Shown: positions 16,097-25,510, numbered from the stretch's first letter. The stretch: 38,742 nucleotides of DNA from CAZRGV01 sp964599655 (GCA_964599655.1 CAZRGV010000050.1:1-38742), one strand, 5' to 3'. Notes: a model not told the origin generated them from the letters alone. Made by a program: numbers and translations.

Positions 16097-18097
16097 TTGC
16101 GAACTTGCCCGTCCAGTCACCGTGTGCGCGACCTTCGCCGCCGGGTCGAACGGCTGGAAGGGCTTCCGTTGCGTCCGGCGACGGTCCGTCAACTCCTCGC
16201 GGACGTTCTTGAGAAGCCGGGTCCGATTCCGCAGGTCCCTCTGCCCCGGATCGTCGAAAACGACCCTGGCTGGGTTCTTGCCCTGCTGGTCGAACCGCGA
16301 GGCAAGGATCCCCTGGAACTGATCGACGAGCGCCCTTGGTGGCCCTTGTCGTCGCCAGAGGGGCTCGCCGCCGTCGATCGTCTCTGGAGGCATGGCGTGG
16401 CGGTGGCGTGTGCCGCGCGTCGGCTCGCCCAGGAGGCGGGCCTGGCCGTCGTCGAGCACGTTGGCCGAGTGGGCCTCCTTCATCAACTGGGGCTCTGGGC
16501 CCTGGCCGCCGTCGATGCCGACTTGCTCGCTTCGATTCTGGAAGTGCCAGGCCCTCACGCGCGTCGAGAGGCCGAAATCGCGACCCTCGGAACGGACGCG
16601 GCCACGCTCGGTCGGTCGCTCGCCGAGCGTTGGGGCTGCGATGCGGAACTCGTTGACGCCGCATGGCTCCACGCCGACCAAGACGGTTCGCTCGACGTCT
16701 GCGCCTACCACCCCGAGCCTCTCCACCTCATCCAGCAAGCCCGGGCGTGGGCCGATCGCACGCCCTGGTCCCTCTCCACGGAGAAAAACGAAGCCCCCAC
16801 GCCGGGTGATCCTCGACTCCGACTGCTTGTGGCCGAAGTCCAGGTTCGTTGCGGATCGGGGCTCGTCGATCGAGACGTCTCCGCGCGGGAGGAGTCGCTT
16901 TCCAGAGCCCACGCCCGCCTGATCCGGCGGATGCTCCGAATGGAACACGAGGCGTCGAAAGACCAGCGACTGATCGAAGCCTTATCCGGGGCGAAGCCAT
17001 CGGATGGCCCGGAAAGCTGGGCCGAGCGAGCCGCGATGGCCTGGTGCGCCACCTCTGGAGTCGCCGCGGCCCGCGTGATCTGGACGTCCAACGCCTCGAC
17101 CAAGGAAGAGGCTCCAAAAACGCCTTCGAGGAGCGCGGGACGCCCCGCGCCTCACGTTTTACCGCTCCGAGCGGCCGGTCAGACGCTCGCCGAGATTCAT
17201 CTCTGGCCCGACGACTCGGAAAGCCAACGGCCAACGGATCTCCGAGGCGCGGCCACGCTGAGCGCCTGGGAGGCCTGGGCCGCCCTGGTCGCCGATCGGG
17301 ATCGCCTCGCCCGTCGACTGGAAATGGTCGTCGCGGCCCATCAGCGCTCCCTGGAACAGCACGCGAACCGACGGCAAGCCGATCGCCTCGACGGGCTCGC
17401 GCAGTTCGCCGCGGGCGCCGGCCATGAACTCAACAACCCGCTCGCCGTGATTCTCGGGCGCGCCCAGTTGCTTCTGGCTCGAACCAACGACCCCGAATCG
17501 GCCAGGTCGTTGCGAGCCATCATTGCCCAGACGCAACGGGCGCACCGAATCCTTCGAGACCTGATGTATGTCGCTCGCCCGCCGACCCCCCGGCCCCGGC
17601 TCTGCCAGCCCGAGGAAATCGCTCGAACCTGCCTGCGCGACCTTCAAGCCGAGGCCGAAGCCCGGGGCGTCCGGACGCTCCTCGAAGTCCGTGAGAACGT
17701 TCCGAGCGCCTGGGCCGACCCCGAAACCTTGCGGCACCTCGCGGATGTGCTTTTGAGGAACGCCCTCGAAGCCACGCCCGCCGGAGGTGAGGTCCATTTG
17801 AGTCTCGGCGGAACCCCCCGGCACCTCGTCTGGGAGATCCTCGACGGTGGCAAGGGGATCACCGAGGCCGATGCCAGCCGGCTCTTCGACCCCTTCTTTT
17901 GCGGCAGACAGGCGGGACGGGGTCTCGGTCTCGGATTACCCCGAGCCGCCCAGTTTCTGGCCCAAATTGGTGGACGGATCCGCTGGCGCTCCTCCCCAGG
18001 TCACGGCAGTCTCTTCACGGTGCACATTCCCCTGGAATCGGCGCCGGAACCCGCTCACATCCAGGTTCCTCATCGCGAGGAACGGCACACAGGCTGA
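16097..18097 (+). CDS. HDOD-domain sensor histidine kinase
   Basis: From TTG 16097 the product has 666 residues. Residues about 10-200 read as an HDOD domain (VERLEGLPLRPATVRQLL, LPRIVENDPGWVLALL, then LWRHGVAVACAARRLA and GRVGLLHQLGLW), though its HD-type metal residues appear degenerate. A middle segment (about 310-400) could be a GAF-like sensor. The kinase core has the H-box GAGHELNNPLAVILG with histidine 443, an N-box (LRNALEATP), G1 (LDGGKGI), F (DPFF) and G2 (GRGLGLGLPRA). No membrane segment is seen, so it is probably cytoplasmic. It follows the HTH-receiver gene by 85 bp and is its likely phosphodonor. The G1 box has G in place of the common N after the aspartate. Confidence 0.87.
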   Translation: MRTCPSSHRVRDLRRRVERLEGLPLRPATVRQLLADVLEKPGPIPQVPLPRIVENDPGWVLALLVEPRGKDPLELIDERPWWPLSSPEGLAAVDRLWRHGVAVACAARRLAQEAGLAVVEHVGRVGLLHQLGLWALAAVDADLLASILEVPGPHARREAEIATLGTDAATLGRSLAERWGCDAELVDAAWLHADQDGSLDVCAYHPEPLHLIQQARAWADRTPWSLSTEKNEAPTPGDPRLRLLVAEVQVRCGSGLVDRDVSAREESLSRAHARLIRRMLRMEHEASKDQRLIEALSGAKPSDGPESWAERAAMAWCATSGVAAARVIWTSNASTKEEAPKTPSRSAGRPAPHVLPLRAAGQTLAEIHLWPDDSESQRPTDLRGAATLSAWEAWAALVADRDRLARRLEMVVAAHQRSLEQHANRRQADRLDGLAQFAAGAGHELNNPLAVILGRAQLLLARTNDPESARSLRAIIAQTQRAHRILRDLMYVARPPTPRPRLCQPEEIARTCLRDLQAEAEARGVRTLLEVRENVPSAWADPETLRHLADVLLRNALEATPAGGEVHLSLGGTPRHLVWEILDGGKGITEADASRLFDPFFCGRQAGRGLGLGLPRAAQFLAQIGGRIRWRSSPGHGSLFTVHIPLESAPEPAHIQVPHREERHTG

Positions 18098-18153
18098 GCA
18101 AAGCCGGCACACGATGTGAGCACTCGAAACGCCGTCAAGGGCCGTGAACCCCC

Positions 18154-18453
18154 TCAAGCGATGTCGGCACCCCAGATCATCGAATCGGCGATCGCATGAC
18201 AATCGGAACAAAGATAGGTGATATTCAGAGGTTCCGAATAATCCCAGTGGTGCCGTTCGAGGCGCTGGTGACGCCGGCACCAGGTACAGCACCGGGCACG
18301 CGGGATGAGCCCCAGTTGCTCGGCCAGCGCCGCCGCGTAACGCGCTGACCGTGTCCGAATTCGACGGGGCCGGGTTGGGTCGAGACTGATGTCGAGATGA
18401 CGTCGAAGACGGGCGAACTTGGCGTGCTGACGGTTCCGTCGGACTTTTTTCAT
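18154..18453 (-). CDS. Small HNH-endonuclease-like zinc protein
   Basis: The 99-residue basic protein carries a CxxC pair (CTWC, near residue 56), a double histidine in LERHHWDYSEPL, and a second CxxCH (LCSDCH, near 82-87). This CxxC-HH-CxxCH pattern, with HHxDYxxPL, is that of small HNH/zinc-ribbon proteins found in phages and bacterial genomes. Whether it cuts DNA is unknown; the catalytic pattern is only partly matched. The N-terminal half is strongly basic (RRNRQHAKFARLRRHL) and may bind nucleic acid. It is alone and convergent with the kinase gene. Confidence 0.65.
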   Translation of the reverse strand: MKKVRRNRQHAKFARLRRHLDISLDPTRPRRIRTRSARYAAALAEQLGLIPRARCCTWCRRHQRLERHHWDYSEPLNITYLCSDCHAIADSMIWGADIA

Positions 18454-18847
18454 GTCCTGTTACCCGTGCTGGAAACCCGGAAGGCCACCAAGGACGGCGA
18501 CACGACGACGGCGGTTCCCACTCCATCGGCGGAGTCCCCAAACGGGAGCATCCGACCGACTCCTGGTAACGGTCATAAGAACTATATCGCAATCCCTGTG
18601 CCGAGTCCAGCGTCCCCACGCATTTCCAAGTCAGCAACCGAATGATTCTCAAAACAACGATATTGCTGATCTTATCGACTGTATCGACTTTTTCGCGAAG
18701 CGGTTGACAATCGGGATGCCGGACGCAAGGCTTCCCTGACCGCTACTCGGTGGACAGGCCGGGATCTGGCGGCCATACTGACTTTCATCGTACCCCAGGC
18801 CCGCGACAGATCGTTTACGCGGACCTCCCGGTGGCATTGGACCCAAG
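18454..18847. other. Divergent intergenic stretch before the sulfite oxidase gene
   Basis: A 394-bp region that is less GC-rich than its surroundings in the middle. It contains TATCGACT twice in tandem (around 18676-18692) and a lone TTGACA near 18703 without a matching -10. No gene is supported. It probably holds the promoters of the flanking divergent genes. Confidence 0.45.
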
Positions 18848-20053
18848 ATGATGCGTCCCGAACGACCGAGCCGCGACGAGCATCGAACGCGACGCAGGGA
18901 AACGCACCGCCGCGGCTGGTTCCGAGAAACGGCCATGCTCGGCGGCGCCTTCGCGCTCACTCCCTGGTTGGTCCGTGACGGTCGAACCGATGAGGCCGCC
19001 TCGAAACCAGGGCTCATCATTCGCAACCGGCAGCCGCTCGACGCCGAATCGCCGGTCGAAATCTTCGACCAGTGGCGAACCCCGAACCCCTGGTTCTTCG
19101 TTCGAAGCCACTTCGGGGCGCCCGCGTTGGGGCTGGTTCCCTGGACCCTCGAAATTCGGGGCGAAATTCAGTCGCCGAGGACGCTTACGCTCGAGGACCT
19201 CGCGGGATTGGAACAGGTCACGTTCCCCGCGGTGCTCCAGTGCGCGGGCAATGGGCGAGGACTCTTCGTTCCCAAGATCGCGGGTGTGGAGTGGGAACTG
19301 GGGGCCGTCGGAAACGCGGAGTGGTCGGGGGTCCGGTTGAGAGACCTGCTCGAACGAGCGGGGCTCAAGGCGGGCGCGAAACACGTCCAACTGCTCGGTT
19401 CCGATCGCCCTCCCAACCCGAAAACGCCCCCGTTTTTCCGAAGCATTCCCCTGGAAAAAGCCCTCGATCCGCACACGATCATCGCGACGCGGATGAATGG
19501 CGAACCGCTTCCTCGACTGCACGGAGGACCGGCGCGACTGGTGGTTCCGGGCTGGACCGGGAACCACTGGATGAAATGGCTTCGAACCTTGACCGTCTCC
19601 ACGAACGAGGCGCCGGGGTTCTACCAGCAAACCGGTTATCGGATTCCGAAGAATCCGGTTCCGCCCGGCGAGACCGTCAAGCCGGACGATCTCGTTCCCG
19701 TGACGTCGATGAACGTCAAGTCGTTGATCGCCACACCTTCGCGAGGCGCCTTGCTTGCGGAAGGTCGGCAAGAGGTCGTTGGAGTGGCCTGGACGGGCGA
19801 AGGGCGGGTCACTCGCGTGGAGGTCTCCGTGGACGATGGAGACTGGGCCTCCGCGACGCTGGAAGGCCCCGACCACCCGTTTGCCTGGCGGCTCTGGCGG
19901 TTCCCCTGGTTGGCCACACCGGGGCCTCATACCTTGCGGGTCCGTGCCACCGACTCGTCGAACCAGACGCAGCCGGAAACCTCGCCCTGGAACAAGAGTG
20001 GTTATCTCTGGAACGGGATCGACCGGGTCAACTGCGAGGTTCATCGACGATGA
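18848..20053 (+). CDS. Sulfite oxidase-family molybdopterin oxidoreductase
   Basis: A 401-residue protein of the sulfite oxidase/SoxC/SorA family. The molybdenum-liganding cysteine is C132 in VLQCAGNGR. Other family blocks are PWTLEIRGEIQSPRTLTLEDL, GPARLVVPGWTGNHWMKWL and the C-terminal dimerisation domain with VEVSVDDGDW. An arginine-rich N-terminus with RRGWFRETAMLGGAFAL (residues 21-37) looks like a Tat signal, so it probably works in the periplasm oxidising sulfite or a related sulfur compound. Its stop overlaps the ATG of a dihaem cytochrome c gene (ATGA), which is the expected electron acceptor, as in SorAB-type enzymes. No good Shine-Dalgarno is seen before ATG 18848. Confidence 0.92.
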   Translation: MMRPERPSRDEHRTRRRETHRRGWFRETAMLGGAFALTPWLVRDGRTDEAASKPGLIIRNRQPLDAESPVEIFDQWRTPNPWFFVRSHFGAPALGLVPWTLEIRGEIQSPRTLTLEDLAGLEQVTFPAVLQCAGNGRGLFVPKIAGVEWELGAVGNAEWSGVRLRDLLERAGLKAGAKHVQLLGSDRPPNPKTPPFFRSIPLEKALDPHTIIATRMNGEPLPRLHGGPARLVVPGWTGNHWMKWLRTLTVSTNEAPGFYQQTGYRIPKNPVPPGETVKPDDLVPVTSMNVKSLIATPSRGALLAEGRQEVVGVAWTGEGRVTRVEVSVDDGDWASATLEGPDHPFAWRLWRFPWLATPGPHTLRVRATDSSNQTQPETSPWNKSGYLWNGIDRVNCEVHRR

Positions 20054-20721
20054 TCACCCCCCGCGGTTTCACGATTGCCACCGCCATGATCGGCCTGATT
20101 GTCCCGGCCCTTCTCGCGAACCCACGATTGCGAGAGGCGTCGGCCCGGATGGTCTCGCCTCGCCAGGACGACGACGAGGAGCTCGCATATCAGCTCGAAC
20201 TCGGGAAGCGCGCTTTCGAGGGCAACTGCCTGATGTGCCACACCGAGGCCATGGTGAGCCAGCAGCGGATGTCGTCGCCGGCCTGGACCGCCGAGGTCGA
20301 GAAGATGATCGGCTGGGGGGCGCCGGTCCCCCCGGAAGACAAGTCGCGACTGATCGCGTTCCTGGCCTCACGCTATCCGGAGGACAAGCCGGCCGCTCCT
20401 CCCGAGCGCATGTCTCCCGAAGAGGTGATGGCTCTCGACCGTGTTGAGGAACCGCCGTTTCCCCAGGCCGGCAACATCAACGCAGGATCAGAACTTTATA
20501 AGACCCATTGCGCGAATTGCCACGGCGCGAACGCCCTCGGCGGCGATCTGGGAACCAATCTCGTCGAGAAGCCGGTCTTGCTCCGCGAGGCCGAGTTCCA
20601 TTCGATTCTGCGGGAGGGACGTCGACGAATGCCAGGGTTCTCGAAGGTCCTGACCCCGTCACAGCAAGAGGACCTGCTGGCGTGGCTTCGCGCCCAGCGC
20701 GTCGAAACTCAGGGGTTTTGA
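20050..20721 (+). CDS. Dihaem cytochrome c, partner of the sulfite oxidase
   Basis: This frame starts at ATG 20050, four bases before the end of the sulfite oxidase gene (ATGA overlap), and gives 223 residues. Residues 5-24 are a hydrophobic export signal or anchor. Two haem-binding sites are present: CLMCH (60-64) and CANCH (154-158). A candidate distal methionine for the second haem lies in RRMPGFS. The second half resembles class I cytochrome c domains (SELYKTHCANCHGA, LLAWLRAQ). It most likely takes electrons from the molybdenum enzyme and passes them to the respiratory chain. The overlap implies coupled translation and fixed stoichiometry. Confidence 0.9.
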   Translation: MITPRGFTIATAMIGLIVPALLANPRLREASARMVSPRQDDDEELAYQLELGKRAFEGNCLMCHTEAMVSQQRMSSPAWTAEVEKMIGWGAPVPPEDKSRLIAFLASRYPEDKPAAPPERMSPEEVMALDRVEEPPFPQAGNINAGSELYKTHCANCHGANALGGDLGTNLVEKPVLLREAEFHSILREGRRRMPGFSKVLTPSQQEDLLAWLRAQRVETQGF

Positions 20722-20756
20722 GACGCCGATTGGGTCAAACGGCTCTCGAATGAGAA

Positions 20757-21743
20757 TCAGCCGAACTGGAATCGCTCCCTGGCCATCAAGGCCGCGCCCA
20801 GGATGCCGGCGTCGTCGCCGAGGGCCGCGGGCACGATCTTGATCCGCTGCTCGGGGTCCGCGAGGATCTGCGTTCGCGCGGCGTTCCGAACCAGTTCGAG
20901 ATAAGGCCCTCCCAGGGCTTCCATCACGCCACCACCAACAATGACGATCTCGGGTCCGAGGACATTGATGAGGCTTCCCAGTCCCAGCCCGAGGAATCTC
21001 GCCGCGCGTTGAACCTCGCGAACGGTCACCGGATCGTTCGCGGCGAACGCGGCGGCCAGGTCCTTGCTCTTGAGCCGTTCGCCCTTGGTGTTCAGCTTCT
21101 CCGAGAGGCTGGACTCGAGACCCTTTCGAATGGCCTTGTTGATGCGTCGCGCGATCGCGCTCCGACTGGCCAGCGCCTCCATGCATCCCCTTTGTCCACA
21201 GCCGCAGCGAGGTCCCCCCGCCTTCACGACGATGTGACCGACCTCGCCCGCGTTGCCCGTTGAGCCGCCGACGACGTCCCCTTGGAGGATGACACAGCCG
21301 CCAATGCCGGTCCCCACGAACGCGGCGAGGATGTTCCGATAGCCGCGACCCGCCCCGAGCCGGAATTCGCCGTATCCTCCGACTCGCACATCATTCTGCA
21401 AAAGGACCGGTCGCCCGAGCGCTTTCTGTAATTCCGGAGCCAGGGGAAAATCCCGGACATTCATGTTCGAGCTGTACAGGATCACGCCCGATTCCGTGTC
21501 GAGTGGACCCGGCGAGCCGACGCCGATGCCGGCCACGTCGGCCGTCGAGAGTCGCGCTTGCTCGAGCGCTTCGAGGATGCAGCCTCGGATCGCTTCGAGA
21601 ATCGCCTCGCCGCCTTGTTTCGCGGGCGTCGACGTCTTGGATCGGCCGAGGATTTTCTGGTCGGCGTCGATGACCGCGGCCAGAATCTTCGTACCTCCCA
21701 GGTCGACTCCGATGACTGGAGCCCCACTCGCCTCAACGGACAT
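20757..21743 (-). CDS. ROK-family sugar kinase (glucokinase-like)
   Basis: From ATG 21743 the product has 328 residues, the usual ROK length. The phosphate-binding motif is GVDLGGTKIL near residue 12, the catalytic region is LLQNDVRVGGYGEFRLGAGRG, the glycine-rich block is VGTGIGGCVILQG, and the structural zinc site is CGCGQRGCMEALAS with the preceding GEVGHIVV histidine. It lacks an N-terminal HTH, so it is a kinase rather than a NagC-type repressor. It probably phosphorylates glucose or another hexose with ATP. The reading frame runs on upstream to 21893, but that part overlaps the next gene. GGAGG about five bases before ATG 21743 supports the shorter form. Confidence 0.92.
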   Translation of the reverse strand: MSVEASGAPVIGVDLGGTKILAAVIDADQKILGRSKTSTPAKQGGEAILEAIRGCILEALEQARLSTADVAGIGVGSPGPLDTESGVILYSSNMNVRDFPLAPELQKALGRPVLLQNDVRVGGYGEFRLGAGRGYRNILAAFVGTGIGGCVILQGDVVGGSTGNAGEVGHIVVKAGGPRCGCGQRGCMEALASRSAIARRINKAIRKGLESSLSEKLNTKGERLKSKDLAAAFAANDPVTVREVQRAARFLGLGLGSLINVLGPEIVIVGGGVMEALGGPYLELVRNAARTQILADPEQRIKIVPAALGDDAGILGAALMARERFQFG

Positions 21744-21820
21744 CGCGTCCTCCGCTTCCTTCAATCGGCCGGTCTGGCCTGCCGCCCCGCTCCGGCGTCT
21801 TTCGATCTTCATCATAACCC

Positions 21821-24800
21821 CTAAGCCAACTTCGGACGAGTCGAGGCGGCCGTGCGGGAGCGGGACCGCTCGGATTCCCTGGCTTCCTCGCAAACCGTTC
21901 GGAGTTCCTTCTGAAGGCCGTGGATAAAGTCACCCAGGCCTTCACGGTTCGCCGGATTTGAGACCTCGACAATCGACTGGATCGGATCGGACCAGCACTG
22001 AATCCGTTCGAGGTCGGTCATCTGGTTCAAGTGCAGCCAGCGCGCCAGGCGAGGAATCAGCAAGTCGTTGTAGACCTCGGTGCGCTGGATGATCCAGGCC
22101 AGGAATCGATACCGATCGTCCTCGGGGAGCTCCGTCATCGGAAGGGGCCTGATCGTATCATAGAGGACTCTCCAATCGGTCCGAATGTTCGAATGCGGCT
22201 CCTCCAGCGTCAACAACGCGTGCAGGCAGCACCATCGGGCAAGCCCGAGGCGCGAGAAGTGGCGGTAGCTTCGTTCACTCTCGCCGTGGAGCGGACGGAG
22301 CTCGCCCTCGTGGGGCGCGGCTTGCTCGGTGAGCGAGGGATCGAACGGGTTGGGGGGATGGACCATCCATTCGCGAAGGGGGCGGGCGTTTCGCGTGCCA
22401 AACGGATCCATCGGAACCCGTCGGGCCACGGCGTCTCGCAAGTCGTCACGCGCGTCAGGGACCTTGGGGGCGTCCCACCAGGACAGGCGGCCGATAGCCT
22501 TGAGGGCGTCCGCGCGGGACGTTACGACGTTCGCCAGATGCGCACCCCGGCAAACGTTTAATGCCAGCTCGAAGAAGCGGGGCATCTCGAAGGGGCCTCG
22601 GGTCATCGATCGATCCCAGTCGTCGAGCAAGGCCGGGGCCTCCGAGCCCGTGATGTCGGAGAAACCGCGTCCCAGGTCGGCCGCCAGCACGCGCCAGGCG
22701 TCTTGCCGGAACAGGAACTGGCGGAGCGGCCAGGGGTCGAAGTCTCTCCCCCAGCGACACGTCTCGGCGACCATTCGCGAGGCCAGACTTTCCGGGCCAA
22801 GGCCCTGATCCGGTTCCTGATCGACTCCCAACGAGTTCAACAGCCTTCTCAGATGGCGGAACCAGGTCTCGGGGTGCTTCCGGAACGGAATGAGCGCCCT
22901 CGCCAGCGGACGCGCCAGCTCGTCGAGGTGGCTCGAACCCGCCGCGAACGAACCGTTCCAGGCCCGGCCACACGCGGCGAGGTCATCAAAGAAGGTCGAC
23001 GAGGTGGCGTCGCCAAGGCGTTCCAGAATCAGGCCGAGCCATCGCGCCTGATCGTGCGAAGGAATCTCGCTCTGCGGAATTTGAAGAAGTTCCTCCGCCT
23101 TGCCGCTCGCCCTGGCCTGGGCGATCCGCTCCCAGGAGTCGAGGAGGCGCCGGTTCTCGGGCGAGATGCGAGGCAGCCGGTCGTCCCGTGCCTCCTGGAT
23201 CCAGCGGCTCAGAGCGGTCGAGGCCTGCGTTGCCGGAAAGAAGCCGTCGATCCGATCCAGGTTCTGCGGCAAGCGTTGCAGGTAGGCGTTCGGCCAGGTC
23301 TGATCCGGATCGGACCAGTCGTCCTCGCGCGAGGGGCGGCGGCGATCCTCCGGCCGCTGCTCGGGTTTCAGCCGGAGCAAGAGTTCCTCCACCGCCCAGA
23401 GGAACGGCCTTGATCCAAGTTCGGAATCGAGCGCCACGGTCAACGCGACGCGCGCCAGTACCGGCTGGAGAGTCGTCGCGGTCTGGTCGCGAAGCAACCG
23501 CCAGTCGTCGGGCTCCCCAGGCGGAACGAACAACCGACGGAGCAGGGGGGTGAGCCATTCCCCCACATCGCGCCTGGGCAACGCCCAATCGAGCAACTCG
23601 CTCAGGCGTCGTGCGTAGGGCGCGACATCGACCGAACCGCGGAACCTCTCGAAGGCCTCGCCAAGCAGGTCGGCGAGGATGGGCCGGTCTTTCGGCCGGT
23701 CGGCCAGTTCCTCGGCGAGAACGTCCAGAACGGTCGGAAGTAAATGGTCGGTTCCGAGGACGTCCTGAAAGAGCGTTCTCAACGAGTGGACTTGCGGTTT
23801 GGGGGTCACGAAGCGAGATGCCTTCAGGGGCAGGAGCCGCGAGGGGGCGACTCGGCCCTCCGCTTCAAGCCAGTTCCAGGTCGACTCCGCGCGGTCGGGT
23901 TTCGACCGGAGCAACCCGACCAGAAATCGCGAGTGGACGGCCTCGGGAACACCTCGGAGAAAGCGCCCCACCGCGCCTCTCCAGCGTGGCTCGTCCAGGC
24001 CGCCGAACCAGAGCCCCACGACCTCGCCCCAGGCAATCGCCGTCGCTTCGATCGAGGGGGCCGCCTCGGGGGATTGTCTCCCGGCAACGGCTCGATGGGG
24101 GCTCGACCACAACTCGGGCATCCGGCTCTGGTCCAGTAGCGCGCCTCGGAGCGAGTCGGAGGCTCCCACCCGTTCGTGAGCAACACGCCACCATGTCGGT
24201 GGGAATTGTCTCGCCCAAAAGGCCCCGAGGCGCCGTTCGACGGCCCAATTTGCCAGTTCCGCGAACTCGGCCCGGTTTTCCGCGGTACGCAGTCGCTCGG
24301 GATCGAGTCCCACCATCGACCTCAGCCCGAACAGGGGATCCAGCCACCGGCTTTCCCAGACGTCGGCGGTCGAGGCCGACCGCGCCAGTTTCGGCGCGAG
24401 GACCGAACAGGTCTGCGTCCAGGCCGCCTTGTCTCGTTGATGGAACCACTCCGCAAGGCGGCGCGCCCAGCGGGCCGGCTCCTCGCGAGGCTCGACGGTT
24501 CGACCTCCGAGGTCCACGACAGATCCCAGCGCGAGCAATCGAGCGCGGTCGGGCCGGCAGGTAGGAGCCGTCCCCTGAATCCGGAAACCGGGAAGGTTTT
24601 CGGGGCGATCGTCGTAGGTCGAGAAGGTCAGCGCCGGCCGCATGAAGCGCGGAAACGCAAACGTCAACAACGCGACTAGCTCCCCGATTCGACTCTCACC
24701 GGGCGGACCTGACTCATCAATCAGGAAGAGGGTCCGCCCCTGTCGGACCGCGTTCGCCAACGCGTTCCAGATCTCGGCCAGGAAACCCGTTTCCCAACAA

Positions 24801-25291
24801 TCCGCAAGAGGAGCGACCGCCTCGAACTCGGGACGCAGCCGCCGTCCGGCCAGCGTCGGCTCCGCGATCTCCAGGGGCTCCAGGGCAACGCCCGCCGTCG
24901 GGCGAGGGTCGCTCTCGACCCAGAACGACCAATCGAGGAGTCCCGCCGGCCACTGATCGAGGGCCTCCATCTCGGCGTCGTCCAGTCGCAACCCGTGCGC
25001 GAACAAGCCGCCGGGACGTCCCGTGAGCCGGCTCTTCTCCGCGTCCCCCTGGCAAACCTCGTATTCCCTCGCCCGAGGCGCGAGCCAGGCGATCTCGGCC
25101 GTTTCGCCGTCCCGCCGATAGCGCAGCGTCTTCGGGCTGACCACCGTGAGTCCCGCCATCCGCACGTTCATCGCCAGATGACGGAAATCGCCGGACCGAG
25201 GATACTTACGGCTAATCCTCTTGAGCTGGAAGCCACTCGTCGCGCCCAGTCCATAACCCATCGGGCACTGGGTGTAATAAACCTGTTCCAT
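21821..25291 (-). CDS. Large GAP1-N2-like protein of unknown function
   Basis: A 1156-residue protein without signal peptide or clear membrane helix. The N-terminus (MEQVYYTQCPMGYGLGATSGFQLKRIS) and LRYRRDGETAEIAWLAPR look like the GAP1-N2 domain of 'GTPase-associated protein 1', described from comparative genomics of putative bacterial conflict and signalling systems. About residues 150-250 include FLIDESGPPGESRIGELVALLTFAFPRFMRPALTFSTYDDR, matching the middle part of such proteins. The rest is a long helical region with many WxxxL elements. Assignment is from memory of the motif style and is moderately sure; biochemical function is unknown. The GTPase usually paired with such genes is not adjacent. 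I chose ATG 25291, since a TTG at 25327 adds an unrelated leader. It is divergent from an ArsR gene across 490 bp. Confidence 0.75.
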   Translation of the reverse strand: MEQVYYTQCPMGYGLGATSGFQLKRISRKYPRSGDFRHLAMNVRMAGLTVVSPKTLRYRRDGETAEIAWLAPRAREYEVCQGDAEKSRLTGRPGGLFAHGLRLDDAEMEALDQWPAGLLDWSFWVESDPRPTAGVALEPLEIAEPTLAGRRLRPEFEAVAPLADCWETGFLAEIWNALANAVRQGRTLFLIDESGPPGESRIGELVALLTFAFPRFMRPALTFSTYDDRPENLPGFRIQGTAPTCRPDRARLLALGSVVDLGGRTVEPREEPARWARRLAEWFHQRDKAAWTQTCSVLAPKLARSASTADVWESRWLDPLFGLRSMVGLDPERLRTAENRAEFAELANWAVERRLGAFWARQFPPTWWRVAHERVGASDSLRGALLDQSRMPELWSSPHRAVAGRQSPEAAPSIEATAIAWGEVVGLWFGGLDEPRWRGAVGRFLRGVPEAVHSRFLVGLLRSKPDRAESTWNWLEAEGRVAPSRLLPLKASRFVTPKPQVHSLRTLFQDVLGTDHLLPTVLDVLAEELADRPKDRPILADLLGEAFERFRGSVDVAPYARRLSELLDWALPRRDVGEWLTPLLRRLFVPPGEPDDWRLLRDQTATTLQPVLARVALTVALDSELGSRPFLWAVEELLLRLKPEQRPEDRRRPSREDDWSDPDQTWPNAYLQRLPQNLDRIDGFFPATQASTALSRWIQEARDDRLPRISPENRRLLDSWERIAQARASGKAEELLQIPQSEIPSHDQARWLGLILERLGDATSSTFFDDLAACGRAWNGSFAAGSSHLDELARPLARALIPFRKHPETWFRHLRRLLNSLGVDQEPDQGLGPESLASRMVAETCRWGRDFDPWPLRQFLFRQDAWRVLAADLGRGFSDITGSEAPALLDDWDRSMTRGPFEMPRFFELALNVCRGAHLANVVTSRADALKAIGRLSWWDAPKVPDARDDLRDAVARRVPMDPFGTRNARPLREWMVHPPNPFDPSLTEQAAPHEGELRPLHGESERSYRHFSRLGLARWCCLHALLTLEEPHSNIRTDWRVLYDTIRPLPMTELPEDDRYRFLAWIIQRTEVYNDLLIPRLARWLHLNQMTDLERIQCWSDPIQSIVEVSNPANREGLGDFIHGLQKELRTVCEEARESERSRSRTAASTRPKLA

Positions 25292-25406
25292 GCCCCAAAT
25301 TGTCTCGCCCCCAGGGCGAGCGGTCAACGCCCGGATCCTCCCCGTCGCGGTCCTCGGAACCTCCGGCGATTCCGACCGTCAGGCGGCTCGAGCGGTCAGA
25401 ACGTTG

Positions 25407-25428
25407 CTCAACAGTGCGCAATGTTGAG
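25407..25428. promoter_or_regulatory. Perfect palindrome CTCAACA-N8-TGTTGAG
   Basis: Two 7-base arms, 25407-25413 and 25422-25428, lie in the divergent region between the GAP1-like gene and the ArsR regulator. Centre-to-centre spacing of 15 bp would suit a dimeric winged-helix repressor. It is a candidate operator, or a hairpin in a leader of the minus-strand gene. Confidence 0.4.
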
Positions 25429-25510
25429 AACAATCCCCCCCTCGCACCGAAGGCCAAGCCGCAAGCCGTCCCCGTGAACCCGATGTTCTCTGCCGACGTT
25501 TGTGATGCGT

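Noticed and set aside
19072..20049. Upstream part of the open frame that contains the cytochrome c gene
   Set aside because: It is the shadow of the sulfite oxidase gene in another frame; the cytochrome itself begins at ATG 20050.
20722..20756. Weak inverted repeat between the cytochrome c and ROK genes as a terminator
   Set aside because: Only four paired bases (GCCG/CGGC) with a long loop, so no better than chance.
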